Below, piece after piece: positions 13,770 to 22,522 of a DNA stretch of 26,814 bases. A program made the translations under genes and the position numbers. This stretch comes from Blautia sp. BIOML-A1 (lineage in GTDB: Bacteria > Bacillota > Clostridia > Lachnospirales > Lachnospiraceae): positions 1-26,814 of the forward strand of contig NZ_WWVR01000038.1 in assembly GCF_009883055.1 (NCBI RefSeq). Direction: 5' to 3'. The notes under the pieces were generated by a model, which searched no databases, was not told the origin of the DNA, and worked only from the letters and a program-made list of their open reading frames with translations. Position 1 is the first letter of the stretch; every line of letters starts with the position of its first letter.

Positions 13770-16700
13770 GGTGTTATTTAAACAGATAGAAAGAAAAAAA
13801 CAAACTATGGGGGAATTTACTATTATGAAAAATGAGGTAAAATGCAGCATACCACTTACAATCGAGAGAAGGTTAAAAGCATATACTGAATGCGAAAATC
13901 ACATTGAACGACATGAAATCATGTGGCATGAATGGAATCACAACAAAAGGTGGCTCACACAGATACAGGAACTGATCCTTCCATCTTTTCCTTCATACAG
14001 TCGTCATGATTCCAGCCACTCAGAGGCAATCATCCATAATATTGAAATGCTCCTTGGAGAAGAAAATATTCAGGAACTTTCAGCGACAGACTGTTTTGCG
14101 ATTCTTCATACCGTTTACATCCATGATATCGGGATGTGCATCACACATGCAGACAGAGAAGAAATTCTGAAGAATAAAGAATTCTATGAATACCTCCGGA
14201 ATTTATGCGAAGGCTCAAACTCGGATTTCAATGAATATGCCAGAATCCTGCTGCGGGAATGTTTCAAAAAAGAAGGAACAGAAGAAGAACAGCTGCAGTA
14301 CATTCTGGAAAGCAAACTCAAAGTATACTATGCGATCATTTATCTGATCGGGGAATTTCGAAGAAAGGAACATGGAGAAGTATCCGAGAAGCGTCTGGTA
14401 AGCTGGATCGATAATCCGGAAAAGCTTGGGATCGGTTTTTCCACAATTGATATACCTAATCGTCTGTTCTATATTATCGCAAGCTGTGCCGCCGCACATA
14501 CCAAATGGGATTTTCAGGAAATCCTGAATTTAAGACAGGAAGATTCAGGTTTTGTGCTTGACTATGTTCATCCAAGATTTATAGCAGTTCTTCTTCAGCT
14601 GGGCGACGCACTGGATCTGGATAATAACCGTTTTCATCCACTTACCGAAGAATTTCTGGGAAGAATGCCAAAAGAATCTTCCGTTCACTGGCGAAAACAC
14701 AAGGCAATCCGTCGTCTGAGAATCACAAATGAAAAAATATCCATCAGCGCAGATTGTAAAAACCAGGATGAACTCCGCCTGATTCGCATGGAATGCGATA
14801 TGATCCAGGATATCCTGAAAAATGCCACTTTCTACTGGTCTGTGATCAAACCCAAAGAATCAAAAGCCTGCCTTCCGACACTGGACCAGACAAATCTCTT
14901 ATTGAATGGACGGAGTATTTTGCCGGAACTGGTAGAAGTTCAGTTTGAGATCGCACAGGAAAAAGCTTTTGAACTGCTCATTGGCAATAATATCTATACC
15001 GATCAGAACTTTGTATTTCTGCGTGAATTGCTGCAGAACGCAGTAGATGCGACCAAAATACAATATTACCGGGAATACAGCAGAAAATGTTCCCGGGAAG
15101 AATATATCGAACTAAAAGATGTAAATGCACAAAATAATAAAAAAGAACTGAACCCACTGCAAATCAGCAAAAGAGTATCACCACTGGAATATCCGATCGT
15201 TATAGAACTATCCGTCAAAAAAAGGCTCTATAATGAGATGTGTGAAGAAGTCTTTGAAGACATAACAGAAGAAGATATGGATAATCCAAAGAAATATCTT
15301 GAGAACTGCGAATGTGGAGTCCTTGTCAAGATCAGGGACCGTGGCACAGGAATCAGCGAAAAAGATATCAAACAGATCGCAGATGTCGGAACCAGTTACG
15401 AAGCAAAAAAAGAAGAAATCAAACAGATACCGAAATGGCTGCAGCCAACAGGAACCTTCGGAATTGGCTTACAGTCTGTCTTTCTGGCAGGAAAATCTCT
15501 GAAAGCCTATACACATGCAATGGAGTCACAGCCATTTGACATTACTTTCTATCCAAGGCAGGAAGGAAAACGTGGATATATCAATGTAATGCCAAGAAAA
15601 ACACAGGCCATGTTTGATCCATTTGGAAGCTGCTTCGAATTATTTGTTCCACATGGCAAAAAAGAGCTGCACAAAGATAATCCGGAAACCTGGAACGGGC
15701 GGGATCCATTTGAAGAAGGGTATGAAGATACGAAAGAAATCAGGCATTCAAGAGAACTGCTCAAACAGATGGCTTTGTATCTGGGAGAAATTGTAGGAGA
15801 ACCCCTGTTTCCTATTCAGCTCTACATCAAAGACTGCCAGACTGAGGAAGAATGCAGGAAATTTTATGATGAAGATTTCAGAGATAAAATTCACAATCTG
15901 ACTGTAATCATAGGTACTTCAAAAGGAATTCTGGAAGAAAAGAAAGAAGAAAAGAAAGAAGAAAAGAAAGACGAGAAGAAAGACAAAAAGAAAGATGAAA
16001 ACAAGAACCGCGTAACCTGGGTATATAATCTCGGCAAAAGCGAAGACATGCTCGGCCCGGATGAAGAAAATAACATATATAAACTGGACTGCGACAGTGG
16101 AAAATTATATATCTGGAATCAAAAATATAATACCTATGCCAGGATCGGAATTGATCGCATTCTTACCATGAAAGCCAAGATCAACTCACCAGATTCCGAA
16201 GAACTGATGAAAGAAAAAGACGGAATCAAGATTTACTACAAAGGAATCCTGACGGCGGTCGCAGAATTCGAGGAAGATGCCAATCTGATCGAATATATGG
16301 ATATAAAAGATACCCTCGCCAGAGAATATCTGAAGCTGAGCAGAAAAGGCTTCTCAAAGAAAGGATACGTTTATTTACATAAGATCTATCGTGAGATTAT
16401 CAGAACTGCACGTATAGCACTTGTAAAATTCGATGAAGACGGCAAAAGCATAGAAAAAATATCCCAAAACATTGATACGTTGCAGAAGGATGATCCGAAA
16501 CTGACGTTAGAAGAAAAATCAAAAAATAAAAAACAATTGGAAGAACTGCGACTGTCTTCACTGGCTTTGATCTACTTTGCCATGGTTAACGAAAAAAGTG
16601 AAGCATATTCAAGCGAAAGGCCAAAAGATAAAGCGTCACATTGGACAGACTTATTGGAGCATATTACAACAAAAACAGGAGAAAACGATGCAAACTCTGT

Positions 16701-17889
16701 TTTGTATAATATCCCTGTTACAGGTGGGAATGAGAACAAAATTCCCATATTTGAAATTATCGATCCAGCTAATAAATATTTGGTTGTTTCAGAGAGGGAA
16801 GCGAACGGAGAACATCGCTGGAAGCAGCATCTGGTAAAAATTGCTGCAGATTACTACAACCAGGAAATAAAAAGAAATATTGAAAAACTGAGAAAAGAAA
16901 ACACTCTGTCAGACCGCGTGGAACTAATGAGAGCATTGAAAGAAAATATGAAATCTTATGAGAAAGGAATAGAACCTTCACACTCAGATGATAACTATTT
17001 GATGATGCATAAGGAACAGGTCATTTTAACCTGGATATTGGACAATATCCCAACAATGGCAGTCTTTGCATCAACAGATGGAAATCTGAGGGTAAATGTT
17101 CTGGATGTGGATGTCTGTGATTCCGTTTACTTTGATCTGGATATGAAAGCTCTGGTTTTAGAACGAATTCAGAAAAAAGCAGCAAAAACACAGAGATTCA
17201 GTGTTCCGGTCTGGAGCGGTTTCGGTGCATTAAGCCTGGAAGAAACAAGAGACAGTATCGAATTTGTAAAAAGAGGCAAACTGTCCAGAGCAGGATATGG
17301 AGAAATGATTTTTCCATTGACAGGGGAGGTATTTGATAGAGAACTGGAAAATTATAAGGATGAAGTGTCAGGACGTATGACCAAGATTCTTAAACGACTG
17401 GACAAAATGATTGTGTATTCGGCGGAGAATTCCGGCAAAAATATGATTAAAAAATTTTTGAACAGTTCGGACAATTCAATGGAAGGGAATCAGAAATATC
17501 TGGCTATAAAGGAAAGTATATCGAAAGAAGAGAAAACACAATTAGAGGAAGATCTGAAGGTAATAAAGGAATGCTTCCGTAATATGGACTCAGAAAGTAT
17601 TTCTCTGGGCGCAAGATTATATCAGGATTACTGTATAAGATCAGATGATGCAAAACGATACAAACATCTGAAAAATTATGTTCAGCTTCACGGCAAAATG
17701 AAACCGAGTGACGGAATTATTGATGCTTTGTATGAACGTTATATGTACGAAATTGCACAGGTGATCGTGTATCTTTCATACCGCACATTAAAAGAAAGGA
17801 CAGTCAACCCGGATAAAACAGAAATATCCCTGGAATTTATGGAATACTTTGTCAATTATCTCAGAGGCGAGAAAGACGAACAACCATAA
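13759..17889 (+). CDS. Giant HD domain plus Hsp90/GHKL-type ATPase protein, putative sensor of a two-gene defence system
   Basis: This ~1376-aa soluble protein joins two catalytic modules. The first, roughly residues 55-340, is an HD phosphohydrolase-like domain: SRHDSSHSEAIIHNI (His83, Asp84, His87), YIHDIGM (His122, Asp123) and a later LLQLGDALDLDNNRF. The second, roughly 400-620, is a GHKL ATPase of the Hsp90 kind: N-box FLRELLQNAVDATK (Glu423, Asn427), RDRGTGIS (Asp527) and TGTFGIGLQS (564-573). A charged EEKK repeat follows at about 726-749, then ~600 residues that I cannot assign. I chose ATG 13759 (GGAAAGGAG upstream); ATGs at 13807 and 13825 are possible alternatives and lose no motif. 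It is coupled to the SLATT-like gene. I infer that it senses infection and gates the membrane effector; a nucleotide hydrolase role for the HD domain is possible. Confidence 0.85.
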   Translation: MKIEVLFKQIERKKQTMGEFTIMKNEVKCSIPLTIERRLKAYTECENHIERHEIMWHEWNHNKRWLTQIQELILPSFPSYSRHDSSHSEAIIHNIEMLLGEENIQELSATDCFAILHTVYIHDIGMCITHADREEILKNKEFYEYLRNLCEGSNSDFNEYARILLRECFKKEGTEEEQLQYILESKLKVYYAIIYLIGEFRRKEHGEVSEKRLVSWIDNPEKLGIGFSTIDIPNRLFYIIASCAAAHTKWDFQEILNLRQEDSGFVLDYVHPRFIAVLLQLGDALDLDNNRFHPLTEEFLGRMPKESSVHWRKHKAIRRLRITNEKISISADCKNQDELRLIRMECDMIQDILKNATFYWSVIKPKESKACLPTLDQTNLLLNGRSILPELVEVQFEIAQEKAFELLIGNNIYTDQNFVFLRELLQNAVDATKIQYYREYSRKCSREEYIELKDVNAQNNKKELNPLQISKRVSPLEYPIVIELSVKKRLYNEMCEEVFEDITEEDMDNPKKYLENCECGVLVKIRDRGTGISEKDIKQIADVGTSYEAKKEEIKQIPKWLQPTGTFGIGLQSVFLAGKSLKAYTHAMESQPFDITFYPRQEGKRGYINVMPRKTQAMFDPFGSCFELFVPHGKKELHKDNPETWNGRDPFEEGYEDTKEIRHSRELLKQMALYLGEIVGEPLFPIQLYIKDCQTEEECRKFYDEDFRDKIHNLTVIIGTSKGILEEKKEEKKEEKKDEKKDKKKDENKNRVTWVYNLGKSEDMLGPDEENNIYKLDCDSGKLYIWNQKYNTYARIGIDRILTMKAKINSPDSEELMKEKDGIKIYYKGILTAVAEFEEDANLIEYMDIKDTLAREYLKLSRKGFSKKGYVYLHKIYREIIRTARIALVKFDEDGKSIEKISQNIDTLQKDDPKLTLEEKSKNKKQLEELRLSSLALIYFAMVNEKSEAYSSERPKDKASHWTDLLEHITTKTGENDANSVLYNIPVTGGNENKIPIFEIIDPANKYLVVSEREANGEHRWKQHLVKIAADYYNQEIKRNIEKLRKENTLSDRVELMRALKENMKSYEKGIEPSHSDDNYLMMHKEQVILTWILDNIPTMAVFASTDGNLRVNVLDVDVCDSVYFDLDMKALVLERIQKKAAKTQRFSVPVWSGFGALSLEETRDSIEFVKRGKLSRAGYGEMIFPLTGEVFDRELENYKDEVSGRMTKILKRLDKMIVYSAENSGKNMIKKFLNSSDNSMEGNQKYLAIKESISKEEKTQLEEDLKVIKECFRNMDSESISLGARLYQDYCIRSDDAKRYKHLKNYVQLHGKMKPSDGIIDALYERYMYEIAQVIVYLSYRTLKERTVNPDKTEISLEFMEYFVNYLRGEKDEQP
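15934..16005 (+). repeat. 12-nt tandem repeat encoding EEKK-type units
   Basis: Six 12-nt units, starting as three identical copies of GAAGAAAAGAAA and then diverging, encode EEKK-EEKK-EEKK-DEKK-DKKK-DENK inside the HD-Hsp90 protein. Unit length is a multiple of three, so copy changes keep the frame. It probably forms a charged flexible linker or helix just after the ATPase region. Confidence 0.9.
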
Positions 17890-17898
17890 GGACATTAT

Positions 17899-18522
17899 TT
17901 ACAAGGACTCTGCATGTTCTTCATTCAGAAAAACATGCAGGGTTCTTACCCTTTCAAATGCCGTAGCAGTATAATAAGCAGGAATCCCCATGGTATTTCC
18001 GAGATAATCTAGCCAGGAATTAAAACTCATCTGTGAAGAAAAAACTCTTTCTTTATAGCGAATCATAAGCCTGTCAACAGTTTTTACCGGCATAAGTAAA
18101 AACGCAGCCAGAATATGACAAAGCTGTTCATTAAAATCAACAGGAAACGAAGAGGGAATCAAATAGTGAATGTAATTTTGGACATTACTGCCATTAAGCA
18201 GACAATACGCAAGATGATAAGCAACCGTATAACGCCGGGTCAGATTTCTGGTCTTTCGGTTCAGATAAATCGCTTGTCCATAATATGTATTTAAGTACCC
18301 AAACACCTCCACAAGAAAATCATTTTCCGGAAGATTCATATTTGTCATATCCTTATCATATACCTTGATCTCACAGGCTGCCGCCAGCTTATAAATATCA
18401 ACAGAGAACTGCTCCTGAGAAAAATAATGCAGCTTCTCATCCAAAATAGCTGTCGCCATTTCGTGCAGATCAAGATATATATTTTTTATCGGGAGTGAAC
18501 TGGTAAAATCAGAAAAATTCAT
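17899..18522 (-). CDS. ImmA/IrrE-like (M78) protein with lost zinc-binding motif
   Basis: ImmA/IrrE proteins are zinc proteases that cleave repressors; this 207-aa protein has their layout but not their active site. The segment usually reading AHELGHYLL reads AYHLAYCLLNG here (Tyr102, His103, Tyr106), so both metal-binding His and the catalytic Glu are absent. The downstream helix FNEQLCHILAAFLLMPVKTV (Glu132), typical of the family, is kept. The start at 18522 has AAGGAG upstream on the minus strand. It converges on the HD-Hsp90 gene with only nine bases between them. An uninterrupted frame with a good ribosome site suggests a working pseudoenzyme rather than decay: perhaps a regulator or decoy. 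It could alternatively belong to an unrelated fold; the family call is moderate. Confidence 0.65.
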   Translation of the reverse strand: MNFSDFTSSLPIKNIYLDLHEMATAILDEKLHYFSQEQFSVDIYKLAAACEIKVYDKDMTNMNLPENDFLVEVFGYLNTYYGQAIYLNRKTRNLTRRYTVAYHLAYCLLNGSNVQNYIHYLIPSSFPVDFNEQLCHILAAFLLMPVKTVDRLMIRYKERVFSSQMSFNSWLDYLGNTMGIPAYYTATAFERVRTLHVFLNEEHAESL

Positions 18523-18646
18523 GGTGCAAATACTCCTTATAAAACAAGATATGCTGAAAACTCAAAAATATGCCTAGAAGAACAGATTGGGAAAATTCGG
18601 AGAAGAACTATTGATAATCAGACAAAGTGAAATAAAAACAAATAGA

Positions 18647-18754
18647 ATGCGTATGGGATACTTTACATATTCAAAATTGCTGGGACTTCAGTTTGCTGTG
18701 ATTGGGATAATAGGAATCATGTGCCTGATACTGTTAAGACTAGGAAAAATATAA
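18647..18754 (+). CDS. Possible small single-pass membrane protein
   Basis: A 35-codon frame encodes MRMGYFTYSKLLG followed by a strongly hydrophobic stretch (LQFAVIGIIGIMCLILL) and a basic end (RLGKI). This looks like a single transmembrane helix with positive flanks, like small toxic peptides or membrane anchors. The ribosome site is poor (AAAGTGA well upstream), and the frame remains open back to 18578 with TTG starts, so the true start is unsure. It lies between two conflict-type genes. It could equally be chance or a relic. Confidence 0.33.
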   Translation: MRMGYFTYSKLLGLQFAVIGIIGIMCLILLRLGKI

Positions 18755-18766
18755 AAGAATAAATCA

Positions 18767-18795
18767 TTTCAAAAGACAGATTCTTATGGTACACT
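18767..18795 (+). promoter_or_regulatory. Probable promoter of the STAND/holin pair
   Basis: TTTCAA (18767-18772), 17-bp spacer and TACACT (18790-18795) preceded by TATGG, an extended -10. Predicted start is about 18802, leaving a leader near 160 nt before the ATG at 18961. Confidence 0.4.
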
Positions 18796-18812
18796 TCATA
18801 TTAGGTGAGAGC

Positions 18813-18879
18813 TGCAAAATCAGCATAGCTGATTTCTCCTGGTGAGCAGAAGAAATTTTGCAAGCTTTGGTAAGCTGAT
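18813..18879 (+). promoter_or_regulatory. Leader with mutually exclusive hairpins upstream of the STAND gene
   Basis: AAATCAGC (18817-18824) pairs with GCTGATTT (18828-18835) across a 3-nt loop. TGCAAAAT (18813-18820) can pair with ATTTTGCA (18855-18862), and ATCAGC (18819-18824) can instead pair with GCTGAT (18874-18879). A further small hairpin is AGCTT/AAGCT (18863-18876). The segments overlap, so not all can form together. No known riboswitch class is recognised. Confidence 0.35.
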
Positions 18880-18960
18880 AATCATACAATTAGAAGAACC
18901 GGAAATAGAAGAGAACCGCTGAAAAAATTGGAATGTATTACAAAATTAAGGTGGGAGTTT

Positions 18961-21900
18961 ATGAGCCAAAAAAATTTTTACACAGCATTTAATATCATAT
19001 ACAGTTACCTAAAAGAACCTCTTGGGATTTACCAAAAAGAACAGTTTTATCGTATGATTTTTCAGGATATCTATGCGCTGACAGGAGATGGCTTATACGA
19101 TAATGACTCAATTCGAAAGATAACGTCCGGTCAGACTCTCATTCACAGAAGAGTAGCTAAGAAGTTATATACCGAAAATGGATTTGAAATATTTCGAGAG
19201 AGTATCGAAAAAGTCTGTCTATCTGGCGAATTTGAAAAAACAAAGATGTTATCAGATTTACAGAGATTACTTAAAGAAAGCACAGTAATCCCAGATAATA
19301 TAAAACAACAGATCAACAAGAGTTTTGCAGAAACTTCTTCTTATCAGCAATCACGTGCAATTGCTGCGATATTAATTTGCTCCGACAAGGCAGATTGTGC
19401 ATGGCAAAAGAAAAGTGTTTTCAGTTTAGATGTAAGTTTTATGAGACTGGAAGCAGATTATCCTCCTGCAAAATATCCAAAGTATATTTCTGACTCACCG
19501 GATGCGGCTGTAGAAGAACTGATTGGTCGGGAAGAAGAACTTAAAGAGTTATATTCAGAAATCGTAGAAAAAGAACAGAATATGATGATTTCGGCAGTTG
19601 GAGGACTTGGAAAAACAGAACTTGTAAAAGCATTTTTGAACCGTATTATGAATACGGAAGTTCAGGAAAATGGAATCGAAAATGTTGCATGGATCCCGTA
19701 TAATAATCAGGATATTCGCTTATCTATAAAACAGGCATTGCATTTGTCAGGGGATTTGGGGGAAGTTTGGTCAAAAATCCAGGATAAAGCGGCACAATAT
19801 AATAAAAAACTGCTCTTAATCGTAGATAATATTGAAAAAGTAAAGGATGATAAATATTTACAGAAATTAAGTTCTCTTCCATGCCGAATACTACTAACAA
19901 GCAGGCAGCAAACATTTCCGGGATTTCACAGAATAATGTATCTACAGCCTCTGAAAATGGATAAATGTCGAGAGCTATTTTATCGTCATTATCAATTTGA
20001 AGAAAGAGACAATGAAACAGTTAATGATATCATCACGCTCACAGCAAAACTTACGATTATGATTGTGTTTATTGCAAAAGCGGCATACATAGAAGAAATG
20101 TCTCTGCATCAGCTATATTCCAAACTGGTCGAAAAAGGTTTTAAACTAAGCGAAGAAGATGTTTCCTGTGAGCATGAGAAATTACAAAATGATGATACCA
20201 TTATCCGGCAGATGTGCATTTTATTTTCCATTGTAGAATATGGCAAAGAGGAAAAGGTTCTGCTTACCTGTATTTCAGTAATACCAAATTTACAATTTGA
20301 TTTTGCAAAAGCGAAAAAATGGTTTAAAACAAAAAAGAACGGACAACTGCTAAAGCTTTTTGATATTGGAATGTTAGAGCATAGCGTGAAAGACAGAAAA
20401 CATATTTACTGGATGCATTCTGTTATTGCAGCAGCGATCAGAGAACAGCAGAAACAGATCCTGTATGACACGGCATCTCCATTTGTACATGAACTGTCCA
20501 GAGAGTTAGATCTTGGAGAATATTGGGGAAAAGGATATACAAAGCTTGATCTGATCCCGTTTTCCTGGTCTGTGGCAGATCTGTTTGAAAACCATTGGGG
20601 TAATGAGGATGATTCTGTTTTCTTGCTCAGATTATATTATGTCTGCTTTGAAGCAAGCAGTTATCTGCTGTGCAAAACTCTGATAGAAAAAGTAATAGAA
20701 ATTGATAAAACGATTCAAAACCCAGAAATGCTGATTCGAGACTATAGAAATTACGGCGAATTATGGCTTAGGATGGATGAGACAGAAAAAGCTATTCAGT
20801 ATTTGAATACTGCGAGAAGATATATGAAACAGATAGATCCTGATCAACGACTCAAAAGAGAATGGGCTTATTTATGGCATGAATATGGAAATATCTATTT
20901 CCATAAAGGAGAAGCCACAAAGGCGATAAGATATTATAAACGTGCTCTGAAAATTGATCAAAGTATTCCGAATCTTCCGCGAAGAGAACTTTCGACAGAC
21001 TATTCAAGTATTGCTGTAATCTATCAGGCAATGGGAGAACTGACAAAGGCATATAAGATGTTGACAAAGGCCATTGAAATCGACGAAAAAGATGAAAACG
21101 ATTCTGAATTTATTATGAACATTTATTATATGGCGACATTATGTACGGATTTTGTAGCAAATGGATATGATAAGTATATTCCGAAAGCGGATCAATGTTA
21201 TAAAACAGTGATTCGTTTTCGTGAAAAAAATTTGGCAAAGAATAGTAATGATTTGGCAGATGTATATTTGGAATATTCAAATTTCCTTTATCAGATTGGA
21301 GAAAAAACACGGTCTTCTTATTTCGCTAATGAAGCCCATATTATTTATTTTGGACTTTATGGCGAAGAAAGCTATCATGTACTTCAGTGTTTAAATAATA
21401 AGGCATTGATACTTTGGGAAGAGGGAAAAATAGAAGAAGCTTTGAAAATGTATCGTGATATTGTTAAACGTGCAGCAAATATGCGGAATATCCCATTTGA
21501 TGATGTGTGTATGGACTATCAAAATTACGCAGATTTACTGGAACATACAGATCAGTATGAAGAGGCGATGGAATATTATAAGAAATATATTCGCCTAATT
21601 AAGCAAAATGTTTCTGAGAATAGCCCCAAACTGGCACAGTCCTACATAGGAATGGCTAATTGTCATATGGGAATGGGGGATTATGAAACAGCAGTTAAAT
21701 ATTTGGAAAAATTAGCACCATTTACAAAAGATGATTCATTACTGGAACGATTGATGCATCATAAAATTGGGACATGTTCTGCTTTCATAGGAAGAGATGA
21801 TATGGCGGCAGACCATTTGGAAAAGGCACTTCAGTTATGCGATGAAGACGGAATACTGGATAGAGGATATATTTATGTTGATCTGTGTATAATTTATCAT

Positions 21901-22035
21901 AGGATGAAACAGAATGACAAAGCTATTTTATATGGAAAAGAAGCGAAAAAATTTGCAGTAAACTTTAAGGATACAGCACTTGATGAATATGTTCATAATT
22001 TAGACATAATTTCAGAAGAAAAACAGAACATTTAA
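18961..22035 (+). CDS. STAND NTPase (NB-ARC-like) with C-terminal TPR repeats, putative phage sensor
   Basis: STAND proteins are NLR-like switches: a repeat domain recognises a trigger, the NTPase oligomerises and an effector is activated. This 1024-aa protein has an N-terminal ~190 residues of unknown fold, then a NTPase with P-loop AVGGLGKTELVKAF (Lys218, Thr219), Walker B KLLLIVDNIEK (Asp289) and a sensor-like CRILLTSRQ (308-316), a winged-helix-like middle part, and TPR-like helices from about residue 570 to the end (AIQYLNTARRYMKQ, ATKAIRYYKRALKID, EEALKMYRDIVKRA, EEAMEYYKKYIRLI, YETAVKYLEKLAPF). ATG 18961 is chosen for AAGGTGGGAG at 18946-18955; an ATG at 18928 has no such site. No nuclease or TIR motif is seen, so the holin 79 bases downstream may be the effector. 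Cytosolic, no membrane helix. Confidence 0.82.
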   Translation: MSQKNFYTAFNIIYSYLKEPLGIYQKEQFYRMIFQDIYALTGDGLYDNDSIRKITSGQTLIHRRVAKKLYTENGFEIFRESIEKVCLSGEFEKTKMLSDLQRLLKESTVIPDNIKQQINKSFAETSSYQQSRAIAAILICSDKADCAWQKKSVFSLDVSFMRLEADYPPAKYPKYISDSPDAAVEELIGREEELKELYSEIVEKEQNMMISAVGGLGKTELVKAFLNRIMNTEVQENGIENVAWIPYNNQDIRLSIKQALHLSGDLGEVWSKIQDKAAQYNKKLLLIVDNIEKVKDDKYLQKLSSLPCRILLTSRQQTFPGFHRIMYLQPLKMDKCRELFYRHYQFEERDNETVNDIITLTAKLTIMIVFIAKAAYIEEMSLHQLYSKLVEKGFKLSEEDVSCEHEKLQNDDTIIRQMCILFSIVEYGKEEKVLLTCISVIPNLQFDFAKAKKWFKTKKNGQLLKLFDIGMLEHSVKDRKHIYWMHSVIAAAIREQQKQILYDTASPFVHELSRELDLGEYWGKGYTKLDLIPFSWSVADLFENHWGNEDDSVFLLRLYYVCFEASSYLLCKTLIEKVIEIDKTIQNPEMLIRDYRNYGELWLRMDETEKAIQYLNTARRYMKQIDPDQRLKREWAYLWHEYGNIYFHKGEATKAIRYYKRALKIDQSIPNLPRRELSTDYSSIAVIYQAMGELTKAYKMLTKAIEIDEKDENDSEFIMNIYYMATLCTDFVANGYDKYIPKADQCYKTVIRFREKNLAKNSNDLADVYLEYSNFLYQIGEKTRSSYFANEAHIIYFGLYGEESYHVLQCLNNKALILWEEGKIEEALKMYRDIVKRAANMRNIPFDDVCMDYQNYADLLEHTDQYEEAMEYYKKYIRLIKQNVSENSPKLAQSYIGMANCHMGMGDYETAVKYLEKLAPFTKDDSLLERLMHHKIGTCSAFIGRDDMAADHLEKALQLCDEDGILDRGYIYVDLCIIYHRMKQNDKAILYGKEAKKFAVNFKDTALDEYVHNLDIISEEKQNI

Positions 22036-22114
22036 TATCACAGCCAAATTAAAAGAAATTTGCTATTATCTCTGCATACAAAGAACTGAATGCATGGAAA
22101 GAGAGGTAGCGGAG

Positions 22115-22522
22115 ATGAAAATTACAAAGTTAATTGATGTACTTATGGCGGTGAAGAAAATCACAGGAGAAATTCTTGGCGGCTGCGATGATTTATTATT
22201 GGCGTTACTTATATTTATGGCAATCGAATATATAACTTGCATATTAGCTGGAATCTATAATAAGAAAATTAAAGAAATCACGCTTGATAAAATCATAAAA
22301 AAATCATGTATTATCCTTTTGGTAGCAGTTGGTAATGTAATAGATTTGCTGATTTTTCAGAACGGCAATGTGATCCGCACAGCAGTTCTTTCCTTTTACA
22401 TTTCCAGTGAGGGTCTGGGCATTTTAGAGAATATAACAGTAATCGGGGTATCAGTTCCACAGAAATTAAAAAGTATCCTGGAACAGATGAAAGATGATTC
22501 GTCTGAAGAAAATAAAAAGTAA
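22115..22522 (+). CDS. Holin of the toxin-secretion/phage-lysis type
   Basis: This 135-aa membrane protein belongs to the phage_holin_4 / TcdE-Cph1 type: small proteins that form pores or lesions in the cytoplasmic membrane. Three hydrophobic segments lie at about residues 25-48, 62-81 and 87-111. The typical C-terminal block SEGLGILENITVIGVSVPQKL and a polar, charged tail ending SSEENKK are both present. ATG 22115 is chosen for AGAGAGG at 22100-22106; ATG 22094 would add seven residues. No endolysin, tail or other phage gene is nearby, which is unusual for a phage holin. It follows the STAND gene by 79 bases on the same strand, so it may act as the membrane-killing effector of that protein, or it may be a phage relic. 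Confidence 0.85.
   Translation: MKITKLIDVLMAVKKITGEILGGCDDLLLALLIFMAIEYITCILAGIYNKKIKEITLDKIIKKSCIILLVAVGNVIDLLIFQNGNVIRTAVLSFYISSEGLGILENITVIGVSVPQKLKSILEQMKDDSSEENKK

Larger units (their letters stand above)
18523..18960. other. Gap between the pseudo-ImmA gene and the STAND gene
   Basis: This divergent intergenic region of about 440 bp holds a possible 35-codon membrane peptide (18647-18754), an extended -10 promoter (18785-18795) and a leader with competing hairpins before the STAND gene. Apart from the AAGGAG at its left edge, I see nothing definite in the first 120 bases. Confidence 0.6.

Noticed and set aside
17910..17940. CTGCATGTT/AACATGCAG hairpin as a bidirectional terminator between convergent genes
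   Set aside because: The 9-bp stem is perfect but has no T-run on either strand and lies within the 3' coding end of the pseudo-ImmA gene.
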